Assembly (NCBI RefSeq): GCF_018397995.1
Contig: NZ_BBQH01000034.1
Coordinates: forward strand, 20,553 to 84,552
Direction of reading: 5' to 3'
Source: Rhizomonospora bruguierae
Lineage (GTDB): Bacteria; Actinomycetota; Actinomycetes; Mycobacteriales; Micromonosporaceae
DNA length: 64,000 nt
In this document: one piece after another, positions 28,831 through 38,634 of the stretch
Layout: the number at the start of each line of letters is the position of its first letter
Position numbering within the stretch: position 1 is the first letter of the stretch
Position numbers and translations under genes: made by a program
Notes under the pieces: generated by a model
Databases searched by the model: none
What the model was told of the DNA's origin: nothing
The model's input: only the letters and a program-made list of their open reading frames with translations

Positions 28831-30282
28831 ATGGCGATGGACCCAGGGCTGCGCCGGCTGGCGCTGCGGACCCTGCTGGCGGCGTTCCCGGGCACCGTAC
28901 CGCCGCCGTGGGCGCTGGACCTGGTCGGCGAGGGCCTCGCGGGGCACACGCTGTTCGGCTTCAACATCATTGACCCGGCTCAGGTCGCGGCGACCGCCGC
29001 CGCGCTGCGCGACGCCCGCCCCGACGTGCTCATCGCCATCGACGAGGAGGGCGGGGACGTCACCCGCCTGGCCCACCTGACCGGCAGCCCCTACCCCGGC
29101 AACGCCGCGCTCGGCGCCATCGACGACCCCGAACTGACCCGCCGGGTCTACCGCTGCATCGGCGCGGAACTGGCCGGCGCCGGCCTCAACCTGAACCTCG
29201 CGCCGACGGTCGACGTCAACACCGCCGACGACAACCCGATCATCGGCACCCGCTCGTTCGGCGCCGACCCCGGGCGGGTCGCCGCGCACTCCGCGGCCGC
29301 CGTCGAGGGCCTCCAGGAGACCCGGGTCGCCGCCTGCGCCAAACACTTCCCCGGGCACGGCGCCACGGTCACCGACTCGCACCACGAACTGCCCACCGTG
29401 GACGTCCCACCGGCCGTGCTCAAGGCCCGCGACCTGCCCCCGTTCGCCGCCGTCATCGCGGCCGGGGCGCGGGCCGTGATGACCGCGCACATCCGGGTAC
29501 CGGCGCTGACCGGCGAGGCGCCGGCCACGTTCAGCCGCGCCGTCCTGGTCGACCTGCTGCGCGCCGACCTCGGCTTCGACGGCGTCGTGGTCACCGACGC
29601 GCTGGAGATGAAGGGCGCGGCCGGGGCGGCCGGCGGCGTCGGCCCCGGCGCGGTCCACGCCCTCAACGCCGGCGCCGACCTGCTCTGCATCGGCGCGCGG
29701 GTCGACGCCGGCCTGATCGAGCACGTGCTGGACGAGATCGTCGCCGCCGTCCGCGACGGGCGCCTGCAGCGGGCCCGGATCGAGCAGGCCGCCGCCCGCA
29801 CCGCCGACCTGGCCGCCTGGACCGCCGCCGCCGGCACCCCCGAGGCCGGCCCACCCGACCTGGGGTACGCCGCGGCCCGCCTCGCGGTACGGATCGAGGG
29901 CTCGCTGGACGGCTTCGACCACCCGCTCGTCGTCCAACTCGAATCGTCCTCCACGATCGCCGAGGGGCGGGTCCCCTGGGGTCTCGGCCCGCACCTCAAC
30001 GGCACCGAGCAGCTTCGGGTCGTCGCCGCCGAGGTCGACCCCGCCGCCATCCGGGCCGCCGCCGCCGGCCGCCCGATCGTCTTCGTCGGCCGCCACACCC
30101 ACCGGGTACCGGGGGCCGCCGCGCTGGTCGAATCCCTCGCCGTCGACCACCCGGTCGCGCTGGTCGAGATGGGCTGGCCGGCCACCTGGCGACCGGCCGG
30201 CGCATGGGCCTTCGTCACCACCTACGGCGCCAGCCACGCCAACGGCCGCGCCGCCGCCCAGGCGCTCAACCTCGCGGCCTGA
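28831..30282 (+). CDS. Glycoside hydrolase family 3 (beta-N-acetylhexosaminidase-like)
   Basis: 483 aa. IDEEGGDVTRL, the NagZ-type KHFPGHGATVTDSHHELPTV loop with its catalytic His/Asp pair, and VVTDALEMKG (nucleophile Asp) identify GH3 N-acetylglucosaminidases. A C-terminal domain (about 345-483) follows, as in larger Nag3-type enzymes. No signal peptide is seen, so cytoplasmic muropeptide or GlcNAc-sugar recycling is likely. ATG 28831 is preferred: GGGGAGG lies 6 nt upstream; ATG 28825 abuts it. The 3' end overlaps nhaA by 17 bp tail to tail. Confidence 0.9.
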   Translation: MAMDPGLRRLALRTLLAAFPGTVPPPWALDLVGEGLAGHTLFGFNIIDPAQVAATAAALRDARPDVLIAIDEEGGDVTRLAHLTGSPYPGNAALGAIDDPELTRRVYRCIGAELAGAGLNLNLAPTVDVNTADDNPIIGTRSFGADPGRVAAHSAAAVEGLQETRVAACAKHFPGHGATVTDSHHELPTVDVPPAVLKARDLPPFAAVIAAGARAVMTAHIRVPALTGEAPATFSRAVLVDLLRADLGFDGVVVTDALEMKGAAGAAGGVGPGAVHALNAGADLLCIGARVDAGLIEHVLDEIVAAVRDGRLQRARIEQAAARTADLAAWTAAAGTPEAGPPDLGYAAARLAVRIEGSLDGFDHPLVVQLESSSTIAEGRVPWGLGPHLNGTEQLRVVAAEVDPAAIRAAAAGRPIVFVGRHTHRVPGAAALVESLAVDHPVALVEMGWPATWRPAGAWAFVTTYGASHANGRAAAQALNLAA

Positions 30283-31456
30283 CCGGTCCGGCGCGGGCCC
30301 GGGCGGTCCGCCGGCGCAGCAGGCCGACGGCGATCAGCGACGCGGCCGTGGAGGCGGCGAGGACCGCGGCGGCGGCCCGGTCCTGCGCGGCCGCGTCGGG
30401 CAGGGCCAGCCGGGCGACCAGCAGGCTCACCGTGTACCCGATGCCGCCCAGCACCGCCACCGGCAGCATGTCGCCCCAGCCGACGCCGGCCGGCAGCCGG
30501 CCCACGCCCAGCCGCACGGCCAGCCAGGCACCGCCGAAGATGCCCAGCGCCTTGCCGACCAGCAGGCCGGCGACGATACCGTGCGCCACCGGGTCGGTCA
30601 CGGCGGCCCGGGCGGCAGCCAGCGGGATGCCGGCGGCGGCGAGCGCGAACAGCGGCACGGCGAGCCCGGCCGAGAACGGGTGCAGGCGGTGCTCGAACCG
30701 CTCCGCGAGCGACTCCTCCTCCCCGGCCGCCGGGCGGACCGGGGTGAGCAGGCCGAGCAGGATGCCGGTGACCGTGGCGTGCACCCCCGACGCGTGGACG
30801 CAGCCCCACGCGGCCACCCCGAGCGGGACCAGCAGCCAGACCCAGCGGCGCCGGGCGGCGTACCCGTAACCGGCGCACAGGGCCAGGCCGGCCAGCAGCC
30901 ACCACGGGCGCAGGTCCCGGGTGAACAGCGTGGCGATCAGCGCGATCGCACCGAGGTCGTCGATCACCGCCATGGACAGCAACAGCACCCGCACACCGGA
31001 CGGCAGCGCCGACCCGGCCAGCGCCAGCACCCCGAGCGCGAACGCGATGTCCGTGGCCACCGGGATGGCCCACGCCCCGCCCCCGGCCAGGGCGCCCCGC
31101 GAGGCGCCGAGCGCCACCAGGGCCGGCACCACCATGCCGCCCGCGGCAGCGGCGACCGGCAGCGCGGCGGCCCGCCACCCCGCCAGCTCGCCGACGGTCA
31201 GTTCGCGCTTGACCTCCAACCCGGCGACGACGAAGAACACCGCCAGCAGGCCATCGGCCACCCACCCGGACAGCGGCAGGTGCAGGTGCAGCCCGCCCGG
31301 CCCGACCTCGGTACCCCAGAACCGGGTGTACGACCCGGCGGCGAGATTGGCCCAGAGCAGGGCCAGTGCGGTGGCCGCGAGCAGCAACCGGCCACCCGTG
31401 GTCTCCTGCCGAAGGAACTCCGTAAGCGCTCCGACCCGCCGACGCATCTCCCGCAT
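30266..31456 (-). CDS. nhaA: Na+/H+ antiporter NhaA
   Basis: 396 aa, about 11-12 membrane helices. The ion-binding aspartates are present: Asp136 in IPVATDIAFALG, and Asp166-Asp167 in AVIDDLGAIALI. FFVVAGLEVKRELTVGEL is a further NhaA signature. It exports Na+ in exchange for protons. It lies 4 nt after the ArsB/NhaD-type transporter stop on the same strand, so both cation/anion transporters are probably co-transcribed. Confidence 0.96.
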   Translation of the reverse strand: MREMRRRVGALTEFLRQETTGGRLLLAATALALLWANLAAGSYTRFWGTEVGPGGLHLHLPLSGWVADGLLAVFFVVAGLEVKRELTVGELAGWRAAALPVAAAAGGMVVPALVALGASRGALAGGGAWAIPVATDIAFALGVLALAGSALPSGVRVLLLSMAVIDDLGAIALIATLFTRDLRPWWLLAGLALCAGYGYAARRRWVWLLVPLGVAAWGCVHASGVHATVTGILLGLLTPVRPAAGEEESLAERFEHRLHPFSAGLAVPLFALAAAGIPLAAARAAVTDPVAHGIVAGLLVGKALGIFGGAWLAVRLGVGRLPAGVGWGDMLPVAVLGGIGYTVSLLVARLALPDAAAQDRAAAAVLAASTAASLIAVGLLRRRTARARAGPVRPRG

Positions 31457-31460
31457 CCCC

Positions 31461-32753
31461 CTACGCGAAGGCGAAGTACCGCAGCCACAGGTAGGGAACC
31501 GCGAGCGCGATCGAAACCGCGGTCACCACGAGCCCGTACCGGGTGAACTGCCAGAACGTGATGGGGCGGTGGGCGCGCTCGGCGAGCCCCAGAATGACCA
31601 CGTTGGCCGAGGCGCCCACCGCCGTGGCGTTGCCACCCAGGTCGGCGCCCAGCGCCAGGGCCCACCACAGCACGTGCCCGGGCCCGCCGCCGGCGCCGCT
31701 GAGGTCCGCCACGACCGGACTCATCGTGGCCACGTACGGGATGTTGTCCACCACCCCGGACAGCGCGGCCGAGCCGCCGAGCAGGACAATCGACGTCAGC
31801 AACGGACGGCCCCCGGCGGCGTCGGCGGCGGCCCGGGAAACCGCGTCGATCACGCCGGTGGCGACCAGGCCACCGACCATGATGAACAGCCCGGCGAAGA
31901 AGACCAGCGTCGGCCACTCCACGTCCCGGACCACCTCGCCGGCATCCAACCGGGACAGCGCGAGCAGCAGCAGGCCGCCGCTCATCGCGACCACCGCCGG
32001 GGCCAGCGGAAGCACCGAGTGCAGCACGAACGCGGCGGTCACGGCGCCCAGCACGGCCATGCTGACGACCAGCAACCGGCGCTCCCGGATGGCGTCCCGC
32101 TCGCGCAGGCGCAGCACGTCGGCGACCCGATCGGCGTCGAAGACGAACGCCTTGCGGAACAGCACCCGGCACAGCCCCACGAACACCACCAGCAGGACCG
32201 CGATGAACGGCGCCAGATGCACCAGGAAATCGTTGTACGTCAGCCCGGCCCGGGACGCGATGATGATGTTCGGCGGGTCGCCGACCAGGGTGGCCGTGCC
32301 GCCGATGTTGGACGCCATCGCCTCGGCGATCAGGTACGGGGCGACCGGCACCGCCAGCCGGTCGCAGACCAGGAACGTCACCGGCGCGATTAGCAGCACC
32401 GTGGTGACATTGTCCAGCGCGGCCGACGCGACCGCGGTCACCAGCACGAGAATGACCATGACCCGGAACGGCCGGCCACGCGCCCGCTTCACCGACCAGA
32501 TCGCCAGGTACTCGAACGCGCCGGTGCGCCGCAGCACGGAGACGATGAGCATCATCCCGGTCAGCAGGAAGATCACGTCCCAGTCGATGCCGGAACCGGC
32601 CGAGTAGAACGCGTGCTCCGGATCGGTGACGCCGAGCAGCAGCATCAGGACGGCGCCGCCGAGCGCCGCCGCCACCCGGTGCACCCACTCGGTCGCGATG
32701 AGCAGGTACGCGCCGGCAAAGATCGCCACCGCCACCCAGCCGGTGACGCTCAC
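31461..32753 (-). CDS. ArsB/NhaD-type (SLC13-like) membrane transporter
   Basis: 430 aa with 11-12 hydrophobic segments. Motifs [14 protein letters not shown] and [17 protein letters not shown], repeated later as [13 protein letters not shown] with [15 protein letters not shown], are the inverted-repeat signatures of the ArsB/CitM/NhaD ion transporter superfamily. Substrate (arsenite, Na+ or dicarboxylate) cannot be told. GTG 32753 is chosen because the preceding open frame is repeat-derived sequence. AAAGG lies 8 nt upstream. Confidence 0.88.
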   Translation of the reverse strand: MSVTGWVAVAIFAGAYLLIATEWVHRVAAALGGAVLMLLLGVTDPEHAFYSAGSGIDWDVIFLLTGMMLIVSVLRRTGAFEYLAIWSVKRARGRPFRVMVILVLVTAVASAALDNVTTVLLIAPVTFLVCDRLAVPVAPYLIAEAMASNIGGTATLVGDPPNIIIASRAGLTYNDFLVHLAPFIAVLLVVFVGLCRVLFRKAFVFDADRVADVLRLRERDAIRERRLLVVSMAVLGAVTAAFVLHSVLPLAPAVVAMSGGLLLLALSRLDAGEVVRDVEWPTLVFFAGLFIMVGGLVATGVIDAVSRAAADAAGGRPLLTSIVLLGGSAALSGVVDNIPYVATMSPVVADLSGAGGGPGHVLWWALALGADLGGNATAVGASANVVILGLAERAHRPITFWQFTRYGLVVTAVSIALAVPYLWLRYFAFA

Positions 32754-32765
32754 CGGGCTTGCCTT

Positions 32766-32948
32766 TCGCTCGCGACTGCGGTGCTTCCTCCGCGGCTCTC
32801 GCTCGCGACTGCGGTGCTTCCTCCGCGAACACCAACCAGCACGCTCCGGGCGCTCCTCGCGCTCACCGGGCTTGCCTTTCGCTCGCGACTGCGGTGCTTC
32901 CTCCGCGAACACCAACCAGCACGCTCCGGGCGCTCCTCGCGCTCACCG
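32766..32948. repeat. Direct duplications between the CBS gene and the ArsB-like gene
   Basis: A 29-bp block beginning TCGCTCGCGACTGCGG occurs at 32766, 32799 and 32879. A 70-bp block is duplicated perfectly at 32799-32868 and 32879-32948, with an 80-bp period. The copies end in the CGCTCACCG sequence that also contains the ArsB-like GTG (CACCGG on plus), suggesting slippage or recombination between these short matches. Confidence 0.9.
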
Positions 32949-33389
32949 TGCCAGCATTCGGTCCAGCAGACCGTCCAGGGTCACGGCGCCGATCATGCGA
33001 CCGGCCGGGTCCACGACCGCGACCAACGGGCTGCGGGACCGGGCCATCAGCGCGGCCAACTCCAGCACCGTGGCGTCGGCCGTCACCACGGGCAGCTCGC
33101 GCCGCTCCCGGGGGAGCGCCTCGGCCACCGTCCGGTCGCCCAACTCCCGCAGGAACAGGTCCGCCGCGTCCTCGTCCACGACCCGGGCCAACGCCGGGTC
33201 GTCCTGGCAGTAGTCGGGCACCGCCATGCGCAGAACCTGGGTGCCGGGGAGCACGGTCACCGGGCAGCCCTCGTCGTCCACCACCACCAGGCCGGGCAGA
33301 TCCTGGCCGGCGAGCAGCCGGGCCGCCTCGATCGCCCGGGTGCGCGGGTGGACCGTGGGGAAAGGTACAGCGAGATCACCAGCGTGCAC
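32943..33389 (-). CDS. CBS-domain protein
   Basis: 148 aa from GTG 33389, which has GGGAGG 5 nt upstream; an open frame extends 18 codons further without similarity. Two CBS motifs (VVVDDEGCPVTVLPGTQVL, and LVAVVDPAGRMIGAVTLDGL near the end) form one Bateman module that would bind an adenine nucleotide. No effector domain is attached. It lies directly upstream of, and co-oriented with, the ArsB-like and NhaA transporters, so it may regulate their transport (inference). Confidence 0.88.
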   Translation of the reverse strand: MHAGDLAVPFPTVHPRTRAIEAARLLAGQDLPGLVVVDDEGCPVTVLPGTQVLRMAVPDYCQDDPALARVVDEDAADLFLRELGDRTVAEALPRERRELPVVTADATVLELAALMARSRSPLVAVVDPAGRMIGAVTLDGLLDRMLAR

Positions 33390-33488
33390 GGAACCTCCCG
33401 GAGCCGTCGTCGAACCCGACGCCGACCAGGCTTCCCGGCACACCTGTCGGTCACACTACCCGGTCGGGCGGGCAGGGTGACCGGCCCG

Positions 33489-36400
33489 CTACGCCGCCGC
33501 CGTCCGAACCAGCGTGCGCACCTGACGCAGCAGCACCGACAGCGCCGCCAGGTCGGCACCGGAGTCGTCCACCTCCCCGATGGCGACCCGCGCCTGCGCG
33601 ATCGAGGCGGCGTTGACCTGCTCCCACTGGCTGACCCGGTCCTGGGCGGAATCCTCCGCGGTGGAGCGCAGAACCTCGCCGGTCAGCGCCGCGAGCGCCG
33701 CGTACAGGTCGTAGCGCAGGGCCATCCGGGCCAGGGTCTGCCACCGGTCCTCGCGCGGCAGGGCGGAGATCTTGGAGAGCAGGTCGTCCACCCGGAAGCG
33801 CTCGGAGAGCACGTAGTAGACCTCGGCGACCCTGGCCGGGTCGGTGCCGGTGCCGGCGGCGGTCTCCAGCACGTCCAGCAGGCCGAAGCCGTAGATCAGC
33901 CGGGCGGACCAGGTCGCCAGCTCCGCCGGGACCCGCCGCTGCACCAGCGCCTCGACGTGCTGGCGCAGCGCCGCCCGGTCCCGCTCCAGGAACAGGTCCT
34001 CCATCCGCGGCAGCAGGCCCTCCAGCGGGCCGCGCAGCCGCTCGATCTCCCCCGGCACGTCCAACGGCGAGCGCCGGTTGCTGATCAACCAGCGGACCGC
34101 CCGGTCCATCAGCCGGCGGGCCTCCAGGTAGACGGCGGTCTGCGCGGCGCTCGGCACCCGGTTGTCCAGCGCCTCCACGGCGGCCCACAGCGCGCGCAGG
34201 CCGTACACCTCGCGGACGATCACGTACGCCCGCAGCACGTCGGCGGCGGTCGCGCCGGTCTCCTCCATCGCCCGGTACACGAAGGAGGTGCCGCCCCGGT
34301 TGACCACCTCGTTCACCAGCACGGTGGTGACGATCTCGCGGTGGAGGCGGTGCCCGGGCATCCGGTCGGCGAAGCGCTCGCGCAGCGGGGTCGGGAAGTA
34401 CTCGCGCAGCACCTCGTGGGTCCACTCCTCGTCCGGCAGCCCGGACACGAGCACCTCGCCCTCCAGCACGATCTTCACGTACGCGAGCAGCACCGCGAAC
34501 TCGGGCGAGGTCAGGCCGGCGGGGCGGGCCGCCAGTTCCTCGTCCGTGGGCAGCGCCTCCAGCGACCGGTCCAGCTGGCCGGCCTTCTCGAAGTCGGTCA
34601 GCATCCGCCGGTGCACCGGCAGCAGCAGGCCGGACTGCTCCCGGGCGTTGCCCAGGGCGGTGGCCTGCGCGTAGTTGTCCCGCAGGACCAGCGCCGCCAC
34701 CTCGTCGGTCATCGCGGCGAGCAGCTCGTTGCGCTCGCCGTCCGGCAGCGGCGGGTCGGCCAGCAGGATCTTGATGTTGACCTCGCGGTCCGAGCAGTCC
34801 ACGCCGGCGGAGTTGTCGATGAAGTCGGTGCCGATGCGCCCGCCCCCGAGCGCGTACTCGATCCGCCCGCGCTGGGTCATGCCCAGGTTCCCGCCCTCGC
34901 CGACCACCTTGCAGCGCAACTGCCTGCCGTTGACCCGGATCGCGTCGTTGGACTTGTCGCCCACGTCCGCGTGGGACTCGGTGCTGGCCTTGACGTAGGT
35001 GCCGATGCCGCCGTTGAACAGCAGGTCGACCGGGGCGAGCAGGATCGCCCGGATCAGTTCGGGCGGGGCGAGCCGGGTCACGTCGTTGGCCAGGCCGAGC
35101 GCGGCCCGCACCTGCGGCGTGATCGGGATGGACTTGGCGGTGCGCGGGTAGACGCCGCCGCCCTCCGAGATCAGCTCCCGGTTGTAGTCGTCCCAGGACG
35201 AGCGGGGCAACTCGAACAGCCGGCGGCGCTCCGCGTGCGCGGGGGCCGCCTCCGGTGACGGGTCCAGGAAGATATGCCGGTGGTCGAACGCGGCCACCAG
35301 CCGGATGTGCTCGGAGAGCAGGGCGCCGTTGCCGAACACGTCACCGGACATGTCCCCGATGCCGACCATGGTGAAGTCCTGCGCCTGGGTGTCCACGCCC
35401 ACGCTGAGCCCATCGCTTCCGCTGGCAAGCTCGCGGAAGTGGCGCTTCACGGACTCCCAGGCGCCCCGGGCGGTGATGCCCATCTTCTTGTGGTCGTACC
35501 CGGCCGACCCGCCGGACGCGAACGCGTCGCCGAGCCAGAACCCGTGCGCCACCGAGATCGCGTTGGCCGTGTCGGAGAACGTGGCGGTGCCCTTGTCGGC
35601 CGCGACCACCAGGTACGGGTCGTCATCGTCGTGCCGGACCACGTCCGGCGGCGGGACGATCCGGCCGCCGACGATGTTGTCCGTCACGTCCAGCAGCGCC
35701 GAGATGAAGCGCTTGTAGCAGGCCACGCCCTCGGCCTGCAACGCCTCCCGGTCGCCGGGCGACGGCGGCTGCTTCAGCACGAAGCCGCCCTTCGCGCCCA
35801 CCGGCACGATCACGGCGTTCTTCACCGTCTGCGCCTTGACCAGGCCCAGCACCTCGGTGCGGAAATCCTCCCGCCGGTCGGACCAGCGCAGCCCGCCGCG
35901 CGCGACCCGCCCGAACCGCAGGTGCACGCCCTCGAACCGGGGCGAGTACACGAAGACCTCGAACCTGGGGCGGGGCGCCGGGAGCAGGTCCGGTATCGCC
36001 TGCGGGTCCAGCTTGAAGGCCACGTAGGACTTGGGACGCCCGTCCGGGGTCCGCTGGAAGAAGCTGGTGCGCAGGGTGGCCTGGATCAGCTTCAGGAAGC
36101 TGCGCAGGATGCGGTCCTGGTCCAGGCTGGTCACCGCGTCCAGCTCGCCGTCGATCCGCTCCACCACGGCCTTGACCCGCGCCGCCCGCTCCTCGGCGGA
36201 CCACCGCTCGGCCGGCGAGAACCGGTGCTCGAACAGCCGCACCAGCAACTCGGCGAGCCGCGGGTACGCGATGAAGGTGGTCTCGATGTACTTCTGCGAG
36301 AAGACCGTGCCGGCCTGGCGCAGGTACTTGGCGTACGCGCGCAGCACCACCACCTGGCGCCAGGTGAGCCCGGCCCGCAGCACCAGCTCGTTGAAGCCGT

Positions 36401-38462
36401 CCACCTCGGCCTCGCCGCGCCAGGTGGCGGAGAAGGCGTTGGCCACCTTCGCCCGCACCTCGGCGATGGCCCGGGCGCCCTCCGGCAGGCCCAGGCCGAA
36501 GTCGTACAGGTAGATCGTCCCGTCCGCGCGGCCGATCTCGTACGGGCGCTCGTCGTTGACCAGCACCCCGAGCGAGTGCAGCACCGGCAGCACCGCGGAC
36601 AGGATCATCGGCTCGCCGTACCGGAACACCTTGAACCGCACGTCGGACTCGTCCACCGTGCCGTCCGGCCGGCGCCGGCGGAACAGGTGCATCTCCAGCT
36701 GGCCGGGCTCCTCCAGCAGCTCCAGCTTGGCCAGGTCCTTCACCGCGTCCATCGGCGTGTGCTCGTTCTTGTACGCCTCGGGCAGCGCGTGCGCGTACCG
36801 GTCGAACAGCTGCTTCTCGGCCGCGTCGCCGAGCTTGCGCTCCAGCACGAGGCGGAAGTCGTCGTCCCAGAACCGGGTGGCGTCGGCGAGCAGCTCGGCC
36901 AGCCCGTCGGGGTCGACCGCCGCCGGCGGGTTCTTCGGGTCGGTGCGGACGATGAAGTGGACCCGGGCCAGCATCGACTCCGTCACCCGGGTCGTGTAGT
37001 CGACGCCGACGCCGTTCAACTCGCGCAGCAGGATCTCCTGCATGCGCAGCCGGTTCCCGGTGGTGAACCGGTCCCGGGGCAGGAAGATCAGGCAGGAGAT
37101 GAACCGGCCGTACCCGTCGCGGCGCAGGAAGAGGCGAAGCTGCCGGCGGCCGGCCATCCGCAGCACGCCGACCACCGCGTGGTACAGGTCCTCGGTCTTG
37201 ATCTGGAACAGCTCGTCCCGCGGGTAGGTCTCCAGGATCTCCAGCAGGTCCTTGCCGGAGTGGCTGCGCGGGCTGAGCCCGGAGCGGTCCAGCACCTCCG
37301 CCACCTTGCGCCGGACCACCGGCAGCTCGCGCACGCTGGTCCGGTAGGCCGAGCTGGACAGCAGTCCGAGGAAGCGCTTCTCGCCGGTCACGTTGCCGGC
37401 CTCGTCGAAGGTCTTGAAGCCGATGTAGTCCAGGTAGTGCGAGCGGTGTACGGTGGCCCGGGAGTTCGCCTTCGTGATGATCAGCAGGCGTTTCTCCAGC
37501 ACCTTCCCGTACGCCTCGGGGGCCAGCGAGCTGATCACCCGCGGGGCCACCTGGTCCTGGCGGAGGATGCCCAGGCCGCTGCCCAGCCTGGCGCGCAGCA
37601 CCATCTCGCCGCCGGGCCCGCCCACCAGCTCGTACTCGCGGTACCCGAGGAACGTGAAATGGTCGTCCGCGAGCCAGTGCAGCAGCTCGACGGAGTCGGT
37701 GATGTCCTTCTCCGGCACCGGCGGCTTCTCGGCCAGCAGCTCGTCGGCCAGGCGCCGGGCCCGCTCACGCATCCGCGGCCAGTCCTCGACCGCCTCGCGC
37801 ACGTCGGTCAGCACCCGCTGGAGGTCGTTGCGCAGCTCGTCCCGCTCGGCCGGGTCGCGGACCGGGTCTGTCTCGACCCGCATCCAGCTCTCCAGCTGGT
37901 CGGTCGCCAGCGCGTCGTCCGGCTCCACGTCGGCGCAGACCTCGACCAGCCGGCCCAGCGGCTCCCGGTGCACCACGAGGATCGGGTGGACCAGCAGGTG
38001 GACGCCCAGGTTGCGGGCGCTCAGGGCGCCGGTCACCGAGTCGACCAGGAACGGCATGTCATCGACGACGATTTCAATGGTGGTGCGCTCGACGGCGGCG
38101 CCCACGTGCGCGTCCCGGATCCGCAGCTTCAGCTCGCCGCTCACCCGCTGCCGGGCCAGCTCGCGGTGCTCCCGCGCCGCGGCCAGCATCTCCTGCGGCG
38201 TGCAGCCGACCAGTTCCTCGTCCGGCGCGAAGCGCCAGTACCGGTCGACCAGGGTCGCCAGGTCCAGATCGTCGCCGGCCAGCGCCACCGCCTGGGCCAC
38301 CAGGCGCTCGGCGTTGGGCACCGCGTCGTCCAGTTCGGCGTCGTCGGGCTCGTCGCCGTCGGCGCGGCCGGCACTACCGGTGGCCAGTGGGGTCTCGATG
38401 AACGGGGTATCCACGCTCGCGCCCGCCACGGTGGTGACAGCGTCCAGCGGCGGCCGGTTCAT
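33489..38462 (-). CDS. gdh: NAD-specific glutamate dehydrogenase, 180-kDa class
   Basis: 1657 aa from ATG 38462 (MNRPPLDAVTT), preceded by GGAGAGG. It belongs to the large GDH class of Streptomyces clavuligerus and Mycobacterium (Rv2476c): long N-terminal regulatory part with ACT-like segments, then the catalytic core. Catalytic-domain marks are VPVGAKGGFVLKQPP near 888, the Rossmann segment GIGDMSGDVFGNG near 1045, and GVDCSDREVNIK further on. It converts glutamate to 2-oxoglutarate and ammonia with NAD+. Single gene, divergent from the PBP gene. A TAGGCT box 48 nt before the ATG fits a leadered promoter. Confidence 0.97.
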   Translation of the reverse strand: MNRPPLDAVTTVAGASVDTPFIETPLATGSAGRADGDEPDDAELDDAVPNAERLVAQAVALAGDDLDLATLVDRYWRFAPDEELVGCTPQEMLAAAREHRELARQRVSGELKLRIRDAHVGAAVERTTIEIVVDDMPFLVDSVTGALSARNLGVHLLVHPILVVHREPLGRLVEVCADVEPDDALATDQLESWMRVETDPVRDPAERDELRNDLQRVLTDVREAVEDWPRMRERARRLADELLAEKPPVPEKDITDSVELLHWLADDHFTFLGYREYELVGGPGGEMVLRARLGSGLGILRQDQVAPRVISSLAPEAYGKVLEKRLLIITKANSRATVHRSHYLDYIGFKTFDEAGNVTGEKRFLGLLSSSAYRTSVRELPVVRRKVAEVLDRSGLSPRSHSGKDLLEILETYPRDELFQIKTEDLYHAVVGVLRMAGRRQLRLFLRRDGYGRFISCLIFLPRDRFTTGNRLRMQEILLRELNGVGVDYTTRVTESMLARVHFIVRTDPKNPPAAVDPDGLAELLADATRFWDDDFRLVLERKLGDAAEKQLFDRYAHALPEAYKNEHTPMDAVKDLAKLELLEEPGQLEMHLFRRRRPDGTVDESDVRFKVFRYGEPMILSAVLPVLHSLGVLVNDERPYEIGRADGTIYLYDFGLGLPEGARAIAEVRAKVANAFSATWRGEAEVDGFNELVLRAGLTWRQVVVLRAYAKYLRQAGTVFSQKYIETTFIAYPRLAELLVRLFEHRFSPAERWSAEERAARVKAVVERIDGELDAVTSLDQDRILRSFLKLIQATLRTSFFQRTPDGRPKSYVAFKLDPQAIPDLLPAPRPRFEVFVYSPRFEGVHLRFGRVARGGLRWSDRREDFRTEVLGLVKAQTVKNAVIVPVGAKGGFVLKQPPSPGDREALQAEGVACYKRFISALLDVTDNIVGGRIVPPPDVVRHDDDDPYLVVAADKGTATFSDTANAISVAHGFWLGDAFASGGSAGYDHKKMGITARGAWESVKRHFRELASGSDGLSVGVDTQAQDFTMVGIGDMSGDVFGNGALLSEHIRLVAAFDHRHIFLDPSPEAAPAHAERRRLFELPRSSWDDYNRELISEGGGVYPRTAKSIPITPQVRAALGLANDVTRLAPPELIRAILLAPVDLLFNGGIGTYVKASTESHADVGDKSNDAIRVNGRQLRCKVVGEGGNLGMTQRGRIEYALGGGRIGTDFIDNSAGVDCSDREVNIKILLADPPLPDGERNELLAAMTDEVAALVLRDNYAQATALGNAREQSGLLLPVHRRMLTDFEKAGQLDRSLEALPTDEELAARPAGLTSPEFAVLLAYVKIVLEGEVLVSGLPDEEWTHEVLREYFPTPLRERFADRMPGHRLHREIVTTVLVNEVVNRGGTSFVYRAMEETGATAADVLRAYVIVREVYGLRALWAAVEALDNRVPSAAQTAVYLEARRLMDRAVRWLISNRRSPLDVPGEIERLRGPLEGLLPRMEDLFLERDRAALRQHVEALVQRRVPAELATWSARLIYGFGLLDVLETAAGTGTDPARVAEVYYVLSERFRVDDLLSKISALPREDRWQTLARMALRYDLYAALAALTGEVLRSTAEDSAQDRVSQWEQVNAASIAQARVAIGEVDDSGADLAALSVLLRQVRTLVRTAAA

Positions 38463-38510
38463 GAGTACACCTCTCCCCTCACCCACCACGTTGTGGGTCG
38501 TCCGTCCCCT

Positions 38511-38516
38511 AGCCTA
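38511..38516 (-). promoter_or_regulatory. Candidate -10 box of the gdh gene
   Basis: TAGGCT on the minus strand, within the palindromic AGCCTAGGC, lies 48 nt before ATG 38462. It is the same hexamer as at the leaderless starts, but here there is a leader with a ribosome site. Confidence 0.4.
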
Positions 38517-38634
38517 GGCCCTCGGCTGACCCGGCATATCGAGTAGGCGGGGCGGCGCGCCGCTGGCAGCGCGTACTACGGTCGGTAACGGTAATCAGCC
38601 GCCGCTGGTCGCCCCGCCGGTAAGGAGTGCCCCC

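Noticed and set aside
35274..38546. ~1090-codon plus-strand frame opposite the glutamate dehydrogenase
   Set aside because: High-GC antisense shadow; the minus-strand protein is a full-length, motif-complete enzyme.
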